Shown here piece after piece: positions 30,810 through 42,713 of a stretch of DNA of 64,000 bases. How positions within the stretch are numbered: the first letter of the stretch is position 1; each line of letters begins with the position of its first letter. The notes under the pieces were generated by a model that worked only from the letters and a program-made list of their open reading frames with translations, did not search any database and had not been told where the DNA came from. This DNA comes from Paragorgia papillata (lineage: Eukaryota > Cnidaria > Anthozoa > Scleralcyonacea > Coralliidae): assembly GCA_035771165.1 (NCBI GenBank), contig JAWNZC010000469.1, positions 3,181,001 through 3,245,000 of the forward strand. Direction: 5' to 3'. The position numbers were made by a program, and so were the translations under genes.

Positions 30810-31500
30810 ACTAAATCTTGTAATGCTATTAAATCAAAAACTCTATTTAATATATAATTAAGAACTACCCTAAGCCAAAATTTAATTATTTACAAGAGTG
30901 ACAATGCTTGCACAGTTCATGATTTAATATTCCTATAAGTAATTGTTGTTTTCTAATATTTTTACAGTAAATTACAAAAAAAAATGCTAGATCACTAAGG
31001 AATTTTGTCAGTAATGCGAGTAAATGTTTTTCAAATTACTATATAGCTAATCATATTAAAAATTGTCATTCTGTATTTCTGAACTTCTACATTTTCTAAT
31101 CTTGTCTTTGCTACAATCATTGCTACATAATTAAGTACTTTTAGCTACAATCATTGACAAAAATAGTTGGCACGACACTGCGGAGTTGAGTTGAAGTCCT
31201 ATATTGCTGGAACATTTTAATTTATCCCATGTTTCCCCCCATCCCGCGTCTCAATGTTGGTCCCATTACGATGATAGAGTGTCGATGGGCATCACAACAC
31301 CATTAGCACGTCATTTAGTTGCTATACAACATAGAAATGGGGGAAGGGGGGTCCGCACATGTAATGTCTGCCAACCATTTTGTCAATGATTGTCAACAAA
31401 GCTAAATAACTAAGTATGTTTAAGTAGTAACAGTTGATATTTTACTTTAAAGATTAAGTAAAACACAACAAAATCTACCTATACTACCTAACTTCCCACG
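30810..31500. other. AT-rich non-coding stretch
   Basis: Nothing recognisable on either strand. Confidence 0.5.
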
Positions 31501-31577
31501 TTGAAAGAAATTTAAAAAACTCATTAATAATTCATGAGGAAAACACAAAGGAAATCAGTACCATGTCCGTGGTTTTA

Positions 31578-31797
31578 AGCCGTAATCAAACGAGAACGCA
31601 AGTCATCGCAAGTTGGCAGTCAGAATTTCTGTGGGGGTCGTTTGAGCACCCAAATTAACAAAATAAAGGTTTCATGAGTGTTTTAAACAAGTGTTAACTT
31701 TGTCATGGAACATGATATTTTCGGAAAACTATTCAGAGCGGCTGGCTGAGCGTGACTGCCAACTTGCGATGACTTGCGTTCTCGCTTGATTAGGGCT
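31578..31797. mobile_element. TTA-flanked MITE
   Basis: Ends AGCCGTAATCAAACGAGAAC and the complement of AGCCCTAATCAAGCGAGAAC; arms of about 45 bp. Flanked by TTA at 31,575-31,577 and 31,798-31,800. Harbinger-like. Confidence 0.85.
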
Positions 31798-31827
31798 TTA
31801 TACCTGATAAAACTTCTTGACGTCAGA

Positions 31828-31912
31828 AAGAATACTAATGAACATACAATTTTATATAAAGAATACTAATGAACATACAATTTTATATAAAGAATACTAA
31901 TCAACATAACAT
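31828..31912. repeat. 31-bp tandem repeat, nearly 3 copies
   Basis: The unit contains AATACTAATGAACATACAAT. Confidence 0.9.
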
Positions 31913-32637
31913 CCAATAACGAATCGTTTTTGAAGCCATTCAAAACACTCGCATCACGCATCACGTGTCATCTCCTGCTCGTGTTTTAAATATTACATCA
32001 ACGTGTTTAAAAATAAGCCGTTAAAATATTGTTTTTCAACTTCGTAAAAACATATAACAAACTGCGAGAAATGCCTCTTAACAGACTTCAGTTAAAGTCA
32101 AATAATTTTCCAAAAGGCTTCGGGAGGAATCGCGTTTTCCGTTCGCGCTATTTTTCAATTGGTGCTCTCCTTTTGAAATTTCTAGATCCGCTCCTAAGAG
32201 CTTTAGTTTGTGATGTTTTCTGTGTGCTGTTGCACTTGTTTTAAATTGTTAAACTTTCTTTTTTTTTTCTTCTTTACTCTGTGAGAGTTAGAACTGGGAT
32301 TATATAGAGTAAGGGTTATAAGACAACGTTTTAGGGTTGGTTGGGATAAGATTTTGTTAAACGACATGACCTAGGTTCTTTATAAGGGTAAACAATTGAG
32401 TGCTGCGTACGTAGTGTTTTGGATAATAGTAAAGTGAAAAGGTAGCAAACTGCCGAGATTTCAGAAACGAAATACTGACGTTTCGAGCGCAGCCCTGCAT
32501 CACAGTTTACTTAAGAAAACTGATAAAGGGTATCACTCGAACTGACATCAGTTATTCGTTACTGTCATAAAAGGCTCTGCTCGAAACATCAGTTTTTCGT
32601 TTTTAAAATCTCGTCAGCTTGCCATCTTTTCGTTTTA
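31913..32637. other. Non-coding stretch with hairpin motif
   Basis: No gene is seen. Two diverged copies of the CGTTTCGAGC / GCTCGAAACATCAG motif occur at about 32,480 and 32,577. Confidence 0.4.
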
Positions 32638-32640
32638 TTA

Positions 32641-32802
32641 AGCCTGTTTTCCAGTCATCGCAGAAACTGGCTCGCAGCGAGTACTTGCATCTAATTAAAA
32701 AGAAGTCAGAGTGAAAAACAAGCACTGTGAGTTAGTTTTAATTAGATGTAAGTACTCGCATTGAGCTGCGTGTCAGTTTCTGCCATGACTGGAAAAGAGG
32801 CT
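32641..32802. mobile_element. TTA-flanked MITE
   Basis: Ends AGCCTGTTTTCCAGTCATCG and complement, with TTA at 32,638-32,640 and 32,803-32,805. Same design as 31,578-31,797. Confidence 0.8.
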
Positions 32803-33061
32803 TTATAGGTTCTGCTTAGTCTGCTTCGCAGAGATCTCTTCGGCTCCAACACAAGGAATAGCGAGTTTAGAATATAGAGGGTCTTATAGGCAATGTGGAA
32901 AACTAGAAATACAAATAAAAAATGTTTAAAAGGTTGGTGTACTGCTGACTTGAAATACTCATTAAGGAGGACTAACGTTTTTAGCGTAGGTCCTTCGTCA
33001 AAAAGAAATTTGTACTGAAATAAACGTATATACAATATTCTTTTAAATTTCACTACACTAT

Positions 33062-33136
33062 TTCTTTCTCTCCATCCCCCTCTCCCTCTCTCTCTCCCTC
33101 TCTCTCCCCTTCTCCTCTCTCCCTCTCTCTCTCTGA
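33062..33136. repeat. CT-rich microsatellite
   Basis: Interrupted (CT)n and (CCCTCT)n tract, followed by a GATGAAGGATCTTCGCTCAA motif copy. Confidence 0.9.
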
Positions 33137-33139
33137 TGA

Positions 33140-34390
33140 AGGATCTTCGCTCAAAACGGTTAGACCTGCTTCGTGAGTATATTTCAGCTGTATTCCAACT
33201 TTTTAAAAGAATCCCCCGACTGTTTGAACAAGTAGATATGAAAATGTTGGCAATGTCGTCTATCTTGAAAATGCGTTGAATTTTATCATTTTACCATCTT
33301 GAATGATGACGTGAAATGGTTGCAAGCGAAGAGCAGCATGACTACTAGACGTGATTGTTGAAAAAGATTATATTTCGATGGCTTCAGACTGGCTTTTTTT
33401 TTTATAATAAGAAGCATAATGACCTTTTGATTTAAAACTGATCTAAAATTAGAGAATTAGGATTAGAGGGTTAGGATTAGTATTGTCACAATGTCACTGT
33501 GAGGTCAATAAACCAATTTCTTGCCTGGTTGTTTTCGTGTTTTATTCAACTCTTTTTCGTCGGTGGATATTCCCAGTGAGGAGTAAAATCGTCTAGCGTT
33601 AGCCCAGAGTAAAATACGTAAGACTTGAGAGTCGAATGCCGCTTAGAAATGGTTAAGAGAAAGGTGTGAAAGTTAACTTTCTTCCTCTAAAACGTTTTCC
33701 AGTGTAGATTTGTGCTTCATTCTAGTTCCTTGCATAGCTCTAGTGTCAGTGCTGATAATCGAAAAGTTTTTGGTTTTTTTACATTTGTAGCGTGTCTGTA
33801 TCTGCCATCCGGAGAAAAATTAGATTTACCGTAAAAAGTGCAAGCTTAATCCAAATTAGAATTTCGGAACTTACTAGGACAAATATTTCTTCGCTCCTGA
33901 GAACTTTGAACTAATACTTTTCAATACTAAAGAGTAACACCAGGGCTGAGGAAAGAACTAAAGAATAAAACACAAATCTACACCGCAAAATGTTTTAGAA
34001 AGGAAAGATGTAATTTTTTATAGCTTTTTCCTATCAAGTCACGTCAAATTTCGATGTTCCAGACTTTTAGTTTTAGATACATTCTTTAAAAACCAAAAAC
34101 ATTAAAACAATCCGATCTAGCAGTCATTGACAGTCATGCTACTATTTAGTTTGACGTCATTTGACGTCATTATTCGAGATGGTGCCACTCGTGGTGAAAT
34201 TAGCTTATACTCGCACATAATCTTTTTGAAAAGTAAATTAGTTTTAAATTTCTTACAAGGCATTTTCAAAATAGACGAAGACGTTGACAACATTTTGATG
34301 CGAACTTGTTCAAATAGTCGGAGATGCCTTTTTGACATTTTCGATTGGATTTTGATATGAGCGTGCGTAATGTGTTATCAGCGGTATTAC
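33140..34390. other. Non-coding stretch downstream of copy D
   Basis: No exon, RNA or clear repeat is recognised. Confidence 0.4.
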
Positions 34391-37300
34391 TCAGTAAAAT
34401 ACTTCTATTTCAGTTGGAGTAAAGCTGTAACTTCCGGCCAGAAGAGATTTGGTTTGTGCAGAGCCAGGTTGGTATCCTGGGGGTAATTGATATGAGTCGC
34501 CAAGGTTGGAGTATGATTGTTGGTTGTGATTGGAGTTATCACTGATGCGGAAATCAAAACCTCGACCAAAGGTTGGTCCGTAGTTAGGATGGCTGTAGAT
34601 TGCACATTGCTTATCGTGAACGTCGCATTTGAATGCAGGTATGTCGTCTTTATTTTTTAACGAAAACAAAAACGAGGAGTTGGACTCTATCCAACCTTGA
34701 CCTGAAATAAAATGTAAAACATTTACTCCATGTGTTCATCATATTTTCCTTTACTTCATCATTGACTTTAAAAAACATTTTAAACCAAAACAAAGAAAAT
34801 TTTTAAAACAGTTCTGTCATTGAATTCTCTTGAATGTACAGTTTTAGCAGAACATTATAATTTTCTACATGTTTGATATAAAATACAGAAATATAGAAAA
34901 AAAATTAAACTTCTAAAAACTAAAGTAAGCTTTCATTTGTTTAAAGTGTATATTTACTACTAAATATACTAATATGCTGTAATCACAATTAAATATACTA
35001 TTATAATTATTTCTTTCACTACTCTAAATTATTTTATTGTTACAGTCAAATGGAAATACCTTCCCACTTCTTCTTCTGTAGTTTGTTGTGTATTACTGTA
35101 TTTCTGTAGCCACTACCGAAGCATGAGAACATTTTTTGTTGAAAACTGTACATATAAATAGTATAATTTAGCTGTAAATGGCATTTATTGATAATACAAT
35201 GGATATTTATCCCAAATTGATACCAACAGACGAATATACATCAAGAATTGGTGACTTTTATCACTAGACTTTCCTCGTGCTTCAGTAGCAGCAGCAGAAA
35301 TACAGTAATACACAACCAACTACAGAAGTGGAAGTGGGAAGGTATTTTCATTTTGACTGCAAATTTAATATTTTTTCTAATTTATCATGTGTGGTCCTGA
35401 TTCAAACTTGAATACTAAACTATCAGGAAGTCACTGCATTTTTCATTTTTACAAAAATATCAATATTTTGGCCTATAATAGAAAATATTTTTATGACTTT
35501 TTGAATCTTGTGCTGCAACCTATGCTGTTAACCCATTGCTGCCTTGGATGTCTGAAGGTTTTTCTTTTGATGAGTAAAATCATCTGGTATTACTGACAGA
35601 GTGAAACAATAAAGGCATCCTTTTGTCTGGCTTGGGTATCCATTAGGTTTGATGTAAAAAGGGAATTGGATGTACTTTATCTGCCAACAGACTATAAACA
35701 TATTTCATTTTTGAAAATGTAGAATACTTAACATCAGACACTTCCACAGAGATAAAATCTTAATCCAGGATAGCCTGGGTAGCTTGTGTATTAAGGCTTG
35801 GGTGCTTGGCATGCTTTTACCCATGCAGCACTCCTACAGAGGGACACTTTTTAAAATGTTTGGACAGTGACTTTTAGCATGAACAACCTCAGCAAAATAT
35901 CATCTTCAAACAACAACAAAGGTTTTTCCCTTTCTGATGTTTCTTGATTTCTGTCAGCTGTTGTTTTTTACTCGGGCTACCTGTGGTAGAACGAGTCTAG
36001 GTTTCGGCTCCGTTTGTTTTTATTTTTTTTCGCCACACAAAATTGCAAAATTGTGCAATACCTCCCATATATGGAGCCTAGACTTCGAGTGTTCGATCGC
36101 TTTGAAAATTAATTGACAGTCATGTTCCTATTCTGTGGAACTTTGTATCAAGCACATCACTGATCAACCATATAAGCAACTTATTTGGAAAACCTACCAA
36201 CAATTTTGTCAAAGGTAATAAAGCTCGCCGAAGGTGTTGCATCCAAGTGGCAACCGAACAACTGAGACAACGATATACAGTATATTTTTCTCATGGCTAA
36301 CAATCTGGATCTTTATATTGGCAGTGCGATGTTCATAGCTTTTCCACTTGGCTTACAAAATCCAAGATGTGAGAACACAAGGAACATTCATGAAGATGAC
36401 AGACTTTGAGGAAACAGTTTGTTTGACATAATTAGTAAACAAGTTTTATATTTGTTATGCTGAGTAGGAAGCTTGTATACACAATTACACATGTATGTAA
36501 TAGATTAAGCATGAGCAGTCGATCTGTATCTGATTTCCAAGGCGAGCTGGAAGTGAGCTGTAGTAAATCACATATAGATTGGCTGCGAATGCTTTATCGT
36601 ACTTATCAAATGGACACATCTAAATAGCCATGTTTTCAAACTATTTTTCAAATTGGAGTGATTTTAGCTAAGTAAATTGAGGGAAAAGTTTATGTAAGCT
36701 TAAAATCAGGACAAATCTGTATGTGATTTACAGATATTGATTAAACATTAATTTATTTTGAATTTTCCTTATGAATTATTAATGAATTTGATAAGTTCTA
36801 TGTACCATTTGTGTTTTTACCGACTGTTGCTTGTCTTGAGTTTGGGATGGGCGATGGACAGTAGCTTTTAATATTGATCCATTAGGATTTTATATTCAAT
36901 GTTGTTAGTGCTTTGAACCTAGAGTATGTAATTTCGTCACAAGTATGTTATCGATATCTTGATGTTCATTTTGATATAAATTTTGATGCATAGATTGAGT
37001 AAAAATATATTCATCATAAAAATAACTTTGAACCAGTCATGTTCCTCATATACATACAGTAATACTTTAATGACATATCAGCCATTATAACATCAACAGC
37101 CAAGTGTGTATTATATGCTGATGGTACCAAAATCTGTGGAGAAATTACAGCGACTGACATTCACATACAGGCTACAGTACCGGCAGTGCTGCAGAGTCGA
37201 AGAGCCTTCCCAACATGCTCTAAAGCAAACATGCACATGGAATCAGGATTCATGCTGTATGAAGATTGCATAGACGTAGGGTGTGGGTATATTTTACTAG

Positions 37301-40231
37301 TCACCTATTGCATATTTGCTAGTGCATCTGTACCTACACACGTGAAGTTTGGGCACCTCAGACAAATGAATTTTAGTCCCCGCAAGTTGGACAGAGAAGT
37401 CCCCTAGGCTTCAGGATCACCTAAATTCTAGACACTGTGACAATTCAGGATAATCCTGTTCACCAATGTGAAGTATGCACCACATTCAGCCTTCGATCTG
37501 ATCTTCCCCGGCCCACTCCCACCTCTTAGCTCATGAATGCCTTATAGAGACCTCCACATTTTTCCAGTAGCTCGAGTGAACACCTGACCCAGGTGTCTTG
37601 TTTAACTATTGTACAAGTTTTGTTACTAATTTTTGTCAAGACATGCAGATATGATGATTGGTTCTTACAACTACGTCCACCAAAAAATTTTCATGGCCTT
37701 GTGCACCAAATTAAATTTTTTTTTTGATGGTCAGAACTTGAAACCCTGGCTACATACAAAAGCCTGAAGCTTGTGTGCAGCTGTGCTGACTAATTCCATA
37801 GAAAGTGATGATAAAGATTTTCTATGACAGACTATGTATGTGTTTTATAGTATGGTGTTGAAACATTTTTGAACAATTTTGAAGTTAAGAACATACCTGC
37901 CCAGTTCTGGTCTGTATATCCACCACAAATATAATCTCTGACTTTCACTAAAGTCACTGTAGGTCCCTTATTGTCACAACATCTGTGAAAATCTTGCCCT
38001 CGCCATCCATCTCTGCTAGCTCGATAACAATGACGCCATTGAAACTGATCATCCAACCATTCTTTCATTTGACTTTTATAATCATTTTTCGCTTTAAGAA
38101 TGATGGAGTTACTCAATAAATCACAAGGCATAGGATGATCAGCTAAATAAAGTTACACATGAAAATTAAACATAATTTAATTTAAACAATCTTAAAATTC
38201 TCATTTCTTTTGATCATAATCATTGACTTTCTTTGAAAACAATTGGTTTTAGATTTCAGGATTTTTTCTTACTGACTTAAGATTGAATAGATAGATATAG
38301 ATAGATAGATAGATAGCTTTATTAGTAATATCTTTGCAGCTGAAAGCTGAATTGCGTAAATATTTTACAGGATAAAAATTGTATAATAAAATAATTAGAA
38401 TAAATTAAGATTAATATCACTATCTATGTGTAAAATTTTTGGATTAATCTATATACTATTACTATAAATAAAACTGTTCTTGAGTCTATTAGTTTTGCAT
38501 ATTGGCACATTGAAGCTTCGCTTTCGTCGTATGTTCACATCACAAGTGTTAGGCTCAGGTAGTAGACTGTGTAACTTATGGTTCTCATTACTAGTTATTT
38601 CATTAAAGAGGTTAACTGTTAAGGTTTTTCTGCGGTCATAGAGTGTAGTTAGGTTACTTATTGCTAAGGCATCAGAATAGGTGACTTGAGAGTAGATTAT
38701 TCTTAGTGCACGCTTTTGCAATTGTTCTAAGTCATTCGATAAATATTGCGGTAGTCCGTTATGGAACACTGGACACGCATACTCAGTAATAGGACATATG
38801 CATGTAATATAGAATATCAAGAGCTCTTTTGTTGGTACATTTGCTCTTTTAAGTTGTCTTAAAAAATAAAGTCTGGTGGACACCTTACGTATGATTTATG
38901 AGACGTGACAGTTCCATTTTATATCATTTGTAATGTTCAATCCGAGAAGTTTAATATTAGGAACTACTTTGATAGCTTTTTCATTGGTTTCAACGGGAGC
39001 GAAAACGGGGTCTTTCTTAGCGAATGAGATCCTCAGCTCTTTACATTTCTCTTCGTTTAACTGGAACCTGTTCTGGCGAGACTTCGTAGCTAGTTCTGAG
39101 ACAGCATTCTGAATGTTGCTTAATTCGTCCTTATGAACAGGTTCAGCGATCGTTGTGTCGTCCACGTATTTCCACGTATTTCCACATATTCAATATCTCC
39201 CCCTAATAAACCCCTCCATCCGATAACACCCCTCCCTCTAATAAGCCCCCTCCCTCTAATAACCCCCTCCCTCTAATAAGCCTTCCCTCTAATAAGCCCC
39301 CCTCCCTTTAATAACCCCCTCCCTCTGATAACCCCCTCCCTCTGATAGCCTGATAACCCCCCCCCTCTGATAACCCCCTCCCTCTAATAAGCCCTCCCCC
39401 CCCTCCCTCTGATAAGTCCCTCTCTCTTAATAAGCCCCCCCCCCCCCTCTAAGCCCCTCTCCATCTCATAAGCTCCATTCCTCTAATTAGCTTCCTCCCT
39501 CTACAGTAATCATATCATTCTACGATCTTACCTATTTCTCCCAATTTCTCCAGAATATCATCAACATCCAAGTCATCTATTTTCTCACTTTCATATTCAA
39601 TCTTGCCATCATGCACAGGCTTCAAATTCTTTGGAATCTCATTCTTGACATGTTCAATATTTTCTTCAATCATCTTCTGAGAGGAAAGTACTTCTTCAAT
39701 GCTGCCTTTCTCCAAAAGACTCCTTGGTAGACCAACTGAGTTATTCACCTTATCAACATAACTCTTTATGCCATCCTGTTGTTTGCTCAGATCTGTGTGC
39801 ATTTCATTATAAATCTTGTCTACTTCGTTAATCATAAGCTGAGCTTTCTCGTCTAGCTTCTGCGCGACTTTTTTCAAGATGTCTTCTTTCTGTTGAGTGA
39901 TTCTGGCCTTGACGTTCTTGGCGTTCTCTTCAAGGAAGTGTGTGACCTTGCTGATGGCTTCCAGTGCTTCCTTGGCCTCAGATAATTTCTCGTCTAAAGT
40001 GGCACAGCCTGATCGTAATGCTTCTCTTTGTTTTTCAGCTACTTCGTCAACCGAGAGACATGCATGATTTTGTTTCATGTGATTCAAGACCATACAATGA
40101 CTACAGATCAGTTCTTTGCATGTCTCGCAATAGAACTCAAGGGTCTTGTTGTCATGTTTCTTGCAGTAAAGTTTTGCTCTGATCTTGGCTTCGTTCTCAG
40201 GTTGACTCAACTCGTTTGAAGAAGTAGCCAT
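34391..40231 (-). CDS. TRIM-TLDc protein, copy D (RING-less, 418 aa)
   Basis: Exons 40,231-39,532, 38,142-37,897 and 34,701-34,391 (TGA) have the same phase-1 junctions as copy C. After MATSS the protein jumps directly to NELSQPENEAKIR: the RING and first B-box, about 140 residues of copy C, are missing in frame. Retained are B-box 2 (YCKKHDNKTLEFYCETC, CSHC), the full coiled coil nearly identical to copy C, and a complete TLDc (FQWRHCYRASRDGW, CGGYTDQNW, YGPTFGRGFDF, ending EIEVFY). Without RING it cannot be a RING E3; it could bind partners of the full proteins through the coiled coil (inference). The 5' leader and intron 2 are copy-A-like while exon 1, intron 1 and most of exon 2 are B/C-like, indicating recombination. 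A LINE remnant lies in intron 1 and a 1.6-kb insertion in intron 2. Confidence 0.88.
35971..37600. mobile_element. 1.6-kb insertion in copy D intron 2
   Basis: Copy A's intron is continuous here (about 1772), so these bases are an insertion or were deleted from A. Near 37,100 a frame reads CVLYADGTKICGEIT, resembling a reverse-transcriptase YADD box with Gly for the second Asp. The rest is unrecognised. Confidence 0.45.
38284..38318. repeat. (AGAT)n tail
   Basis: ATAGATAGATAGATAG microsatellite immediately 3' (minus strand) of the LINE remnant, as expected for LINEs ending in short tandem repeats. Confidence 0.8.
38319..39180 (-). mobile_element. Non-LTR retrotransposon (LINE) 3' remnant
   Basis: The minus strand encodes the end of a reverse transcriptase: YVDDTTIAEP at the catalytic box, LNEEKCKELRISF, KLLGLNITNDIKWN, then LYFLRQLKRANVP, YACPVFHNGLP and LEQLQKRALRIIY. 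An in-frame TAA after WNCHVS (38,893-38,895) interrupts it. The element is 5'-truncated just before the YVDD box and ends in an AGAT microsatellite. It lies in intron 1 of copy D. Confidence 0.85.
39181..39500 (-). repeat. Expanded purine-rich intron 1 array of copy D
   Basis: Sense strand units like GAGGGAGGGGGTTATTAGAG repeat about 15 times. B and C have only a few such units. Confidence 0.8.
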
Positions 40232-41370
40232 TGTTGACAACGTTTTGTTCAAAAAGTGTAGTAGTTTCGTGTGTTGATACTCAGTTTATAGTTAAACTGC
40301 AATGCCGACCAGGGTTGCCAGGTCCTCTGGGCCAAAATAAGCCAAACGCATGTTCAAAATAAGCCAAAAAAAGCCAAACTCTAAAATTAAGGCGGGGGAC
40401 TGGGCTCGAGTGATAATTGGAGTAATAATTACGCAAGTATGCCATAAATAATCGGTTTATCATTTTATCTGACATAAAAACTCAGAATTCCAACTCAAAA
40501 TTTGCTTATTTTCAAAATTCTTGAATTATGATTGGTTGAAACTTGAAAAATTATGCGGTCGGACCTCTGCGAAGACAGTGGCATGAGTGACGATGTTCTA
40601 AATTAAGAATTCGTCTCTGATTGTTTGAAGTTATCCCATGGTTATCCAACTCTCAGATCGGGTAATCTCTACTGCTCTATACCGAGATTTAACAATTAGT
40701 CTTTCTAAACAACAAAGCGGCAAATTTTAACCGATGAAAAACTGAAATATGGTGAAAAGACCGACGACTTTCCATTTTTTAGAAAGAAAGCCAAAAATAA
40801 GCCAAAAAATAGTTATAAGCCAAATGAAATTTTTCCAAGCCAAACCTTGTAAAAACAAGCCAAATTTGAGAAATTTGGCTTAAAAAAAGCCAAACTGGCA
40901 ACCCTGATGCCGACGGAAAGCGAAAGTGTTGGAAGTCGTTGTCTCTGAATTCTCAGTAAATGGTAATACGATTCTTGGTAAACTATCAAATATCCTGCTG
41001 TGATTGGTTTTCTATTTAGATATTCCTGTTTATATTTGCATCTTTTTAACTATACCCTCAGCCTGGAGTACAATATATAGACTAGAGAACATCGCTTGCT
41101 TTTGCCAAGGAGCAAAACAGCCGAAACTGACGTGAATTCCTTGCATAATGAATTAAATCTCATTTATACATCATGGTGACACATGAAAAGTATTTTTACT
41201 GTTGCGTTTACACTTTTGATCAATTCTAGCATTTTCAAAATTATTAATCTCTTGGAAAACCACGTGGTGAATATGTTGGGCTATTGTGATGTCACGAGCA
41301 TTTCCGAGCCAACGATTACAAATAGCTTTGGTTAGCTTTGCAAACTGTTGAAATGAGAAAGAGGCGCCGC
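40232..41370 (-). promoter_or_regulatory. 5' leader and flank of copy D, interrupted by a MITE
   Basis: Collinear with the flank of copy A. AACCAATCACAGCAGG (complement at about 40,994-41,009) would be about 170 bp from the ATG without the insert and is about 775 bp away with it. Confidence 0.4.
40310..40906. mobile_element. Non-autonomous hAT MITE in copy D leader, 597 bp
   Basis: Terminal repeats CAGGGTTGCCAG are inverted at both ends, flanked by identical 8-bp duplications ATGCCGAC (40,302-40,309, 40,907-40,914). Copy A has a single ATGCCGAC at the same place. AAGCCAAA words recur at both subterminal regions. No frame. Confidence 0.93.
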
Positions 41371-41384
41371 CATACGACACAGTT

Positions 41385-41522
41385 CAGACCATGGATCCCA
41401 GCTAAGCCCTAGCCGTTGATTTTACGGAGGGAGGAAAACCGTAGCCTGCGAATACAGCCGCCTCACATCGACTAAAGTCTACTCACATGAGTCCCAAGCT
41501 CGAGAACGCATCCCAGGGTTCA
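41385..41522 (-). mobile_element. 5S-derived SINE body fragment, inverted
   Basis: The complement contains CATGTGAGTAGACT, GGTTTTCCTCCCTCCG and TAAAATCAACGGCTAG, matching the body of the SINEs at 30,168 and 43,110. Confidence 0.6.
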
Positions 41523-41529
41523 AAGTAAA

Positions 41530-41995
41530 TATTTTGGATTTAGATATTTTTGTAGCTGTCTTGCATATGTACATTTATTGTTGAATTCGTTGTTGTCGTC
41601 ATCGTTTTCTAGTTATAAAACATGACAAGCACACTGTGGAAGCATAACAAGAATTAGAATTATTTACATTGAATGCGTGTCTTTCACATTCCTTCGTTAC
41701 ATCATGATTGGTCAGATTAACCTAAATATGTTTCCATATATGGTAACAGGAAGTTTGTTGCATAGTCGTAATAATACATAATAATATCCAGTCATAACTA
41801 ATCTTAAAGTTACATTCTTATATTAAACAACAATGTTTATACAGTTAAGAGCATTTCTTAACATTTATGGTACCAGCTATTTCGATATACAGGCTATTTG
41901 CCTGCTATGTCAGTCCATGAGAGGCCCACCCAGGAATTGTTTTAGTTAATAAGCTCGTATTCAAAAAATAATCTCATTTACTGTAGACGTCGCGC
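41530..41995. other. Non-coding stretch
   Basis: Nothing recognised. Confidence 0.4.
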
Positions 41996-42245
41996 TAGGC
42001 TGTGAGACGTTACACTACATTGGAAGTTACACTACGTTTTAAGATGTTACGCTACGTTATAACACATTATTAAAGCTATGTTATACAACATCACGCTGTG
42101 TTGTAAGACGTTAATAAGCTATGTTTAACGACGTTACATTACGCTACGTTATAAGACGTCACACTTTGTTGTGAGACATTTTCTACGTTCTATAACATTA
42201 CGCCACGTTGTAAGATGTTACACTACGTTATAAAACGTATACACT
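41996..42245. repeat. Degenerate 20-bp minisatellite
   Basis: About ten diverged copies of GTTACACTACGTTATAAGAC. A short palindrome-rich patch (TAGCCGGCTA, ATAGCCGGCC) follows at 42,245-42,290. Confidence 0.75.
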
Positions 42246-42713
42246 AGCCGGCTAGTGGCGTGAAAATGCCGGCTATAGCCGGCCGCTATGTTGAACCCTG
42301 TAGGAGTCTAACGTTTCGAGCGAAGGCCCTTTGTCAGAGTGAAATGTGATGTGGTAATCAAATTCTTATATAATTATGTAAATTATTGTAATGTGGTAAT
42401 CATATTTCTTATACATGTACTGTATATGTAAATTATTGCTGATTATTTTTATGATGTAATCAATATATTAATAATATTAATGATAATAATTCATGAAGAA
42501 AATTCAAAAGAAATGAATGTTTTAATAATCAGATGTCGTGCATCTGCGGAGACAAATTCATCCTGATTTACATAAATTTCCGATTGATTTCTTCAGCTTA
42601 AACAGCTTGTATCTTAAAGATTAACATGTTTGAGAAAGTTGCTCATCTAGGTTAGAGTAGTCTTGACACTTGACTCTGAAGATGACCACCGCTGAGGCTG
42701 TCAAAACGTCACT

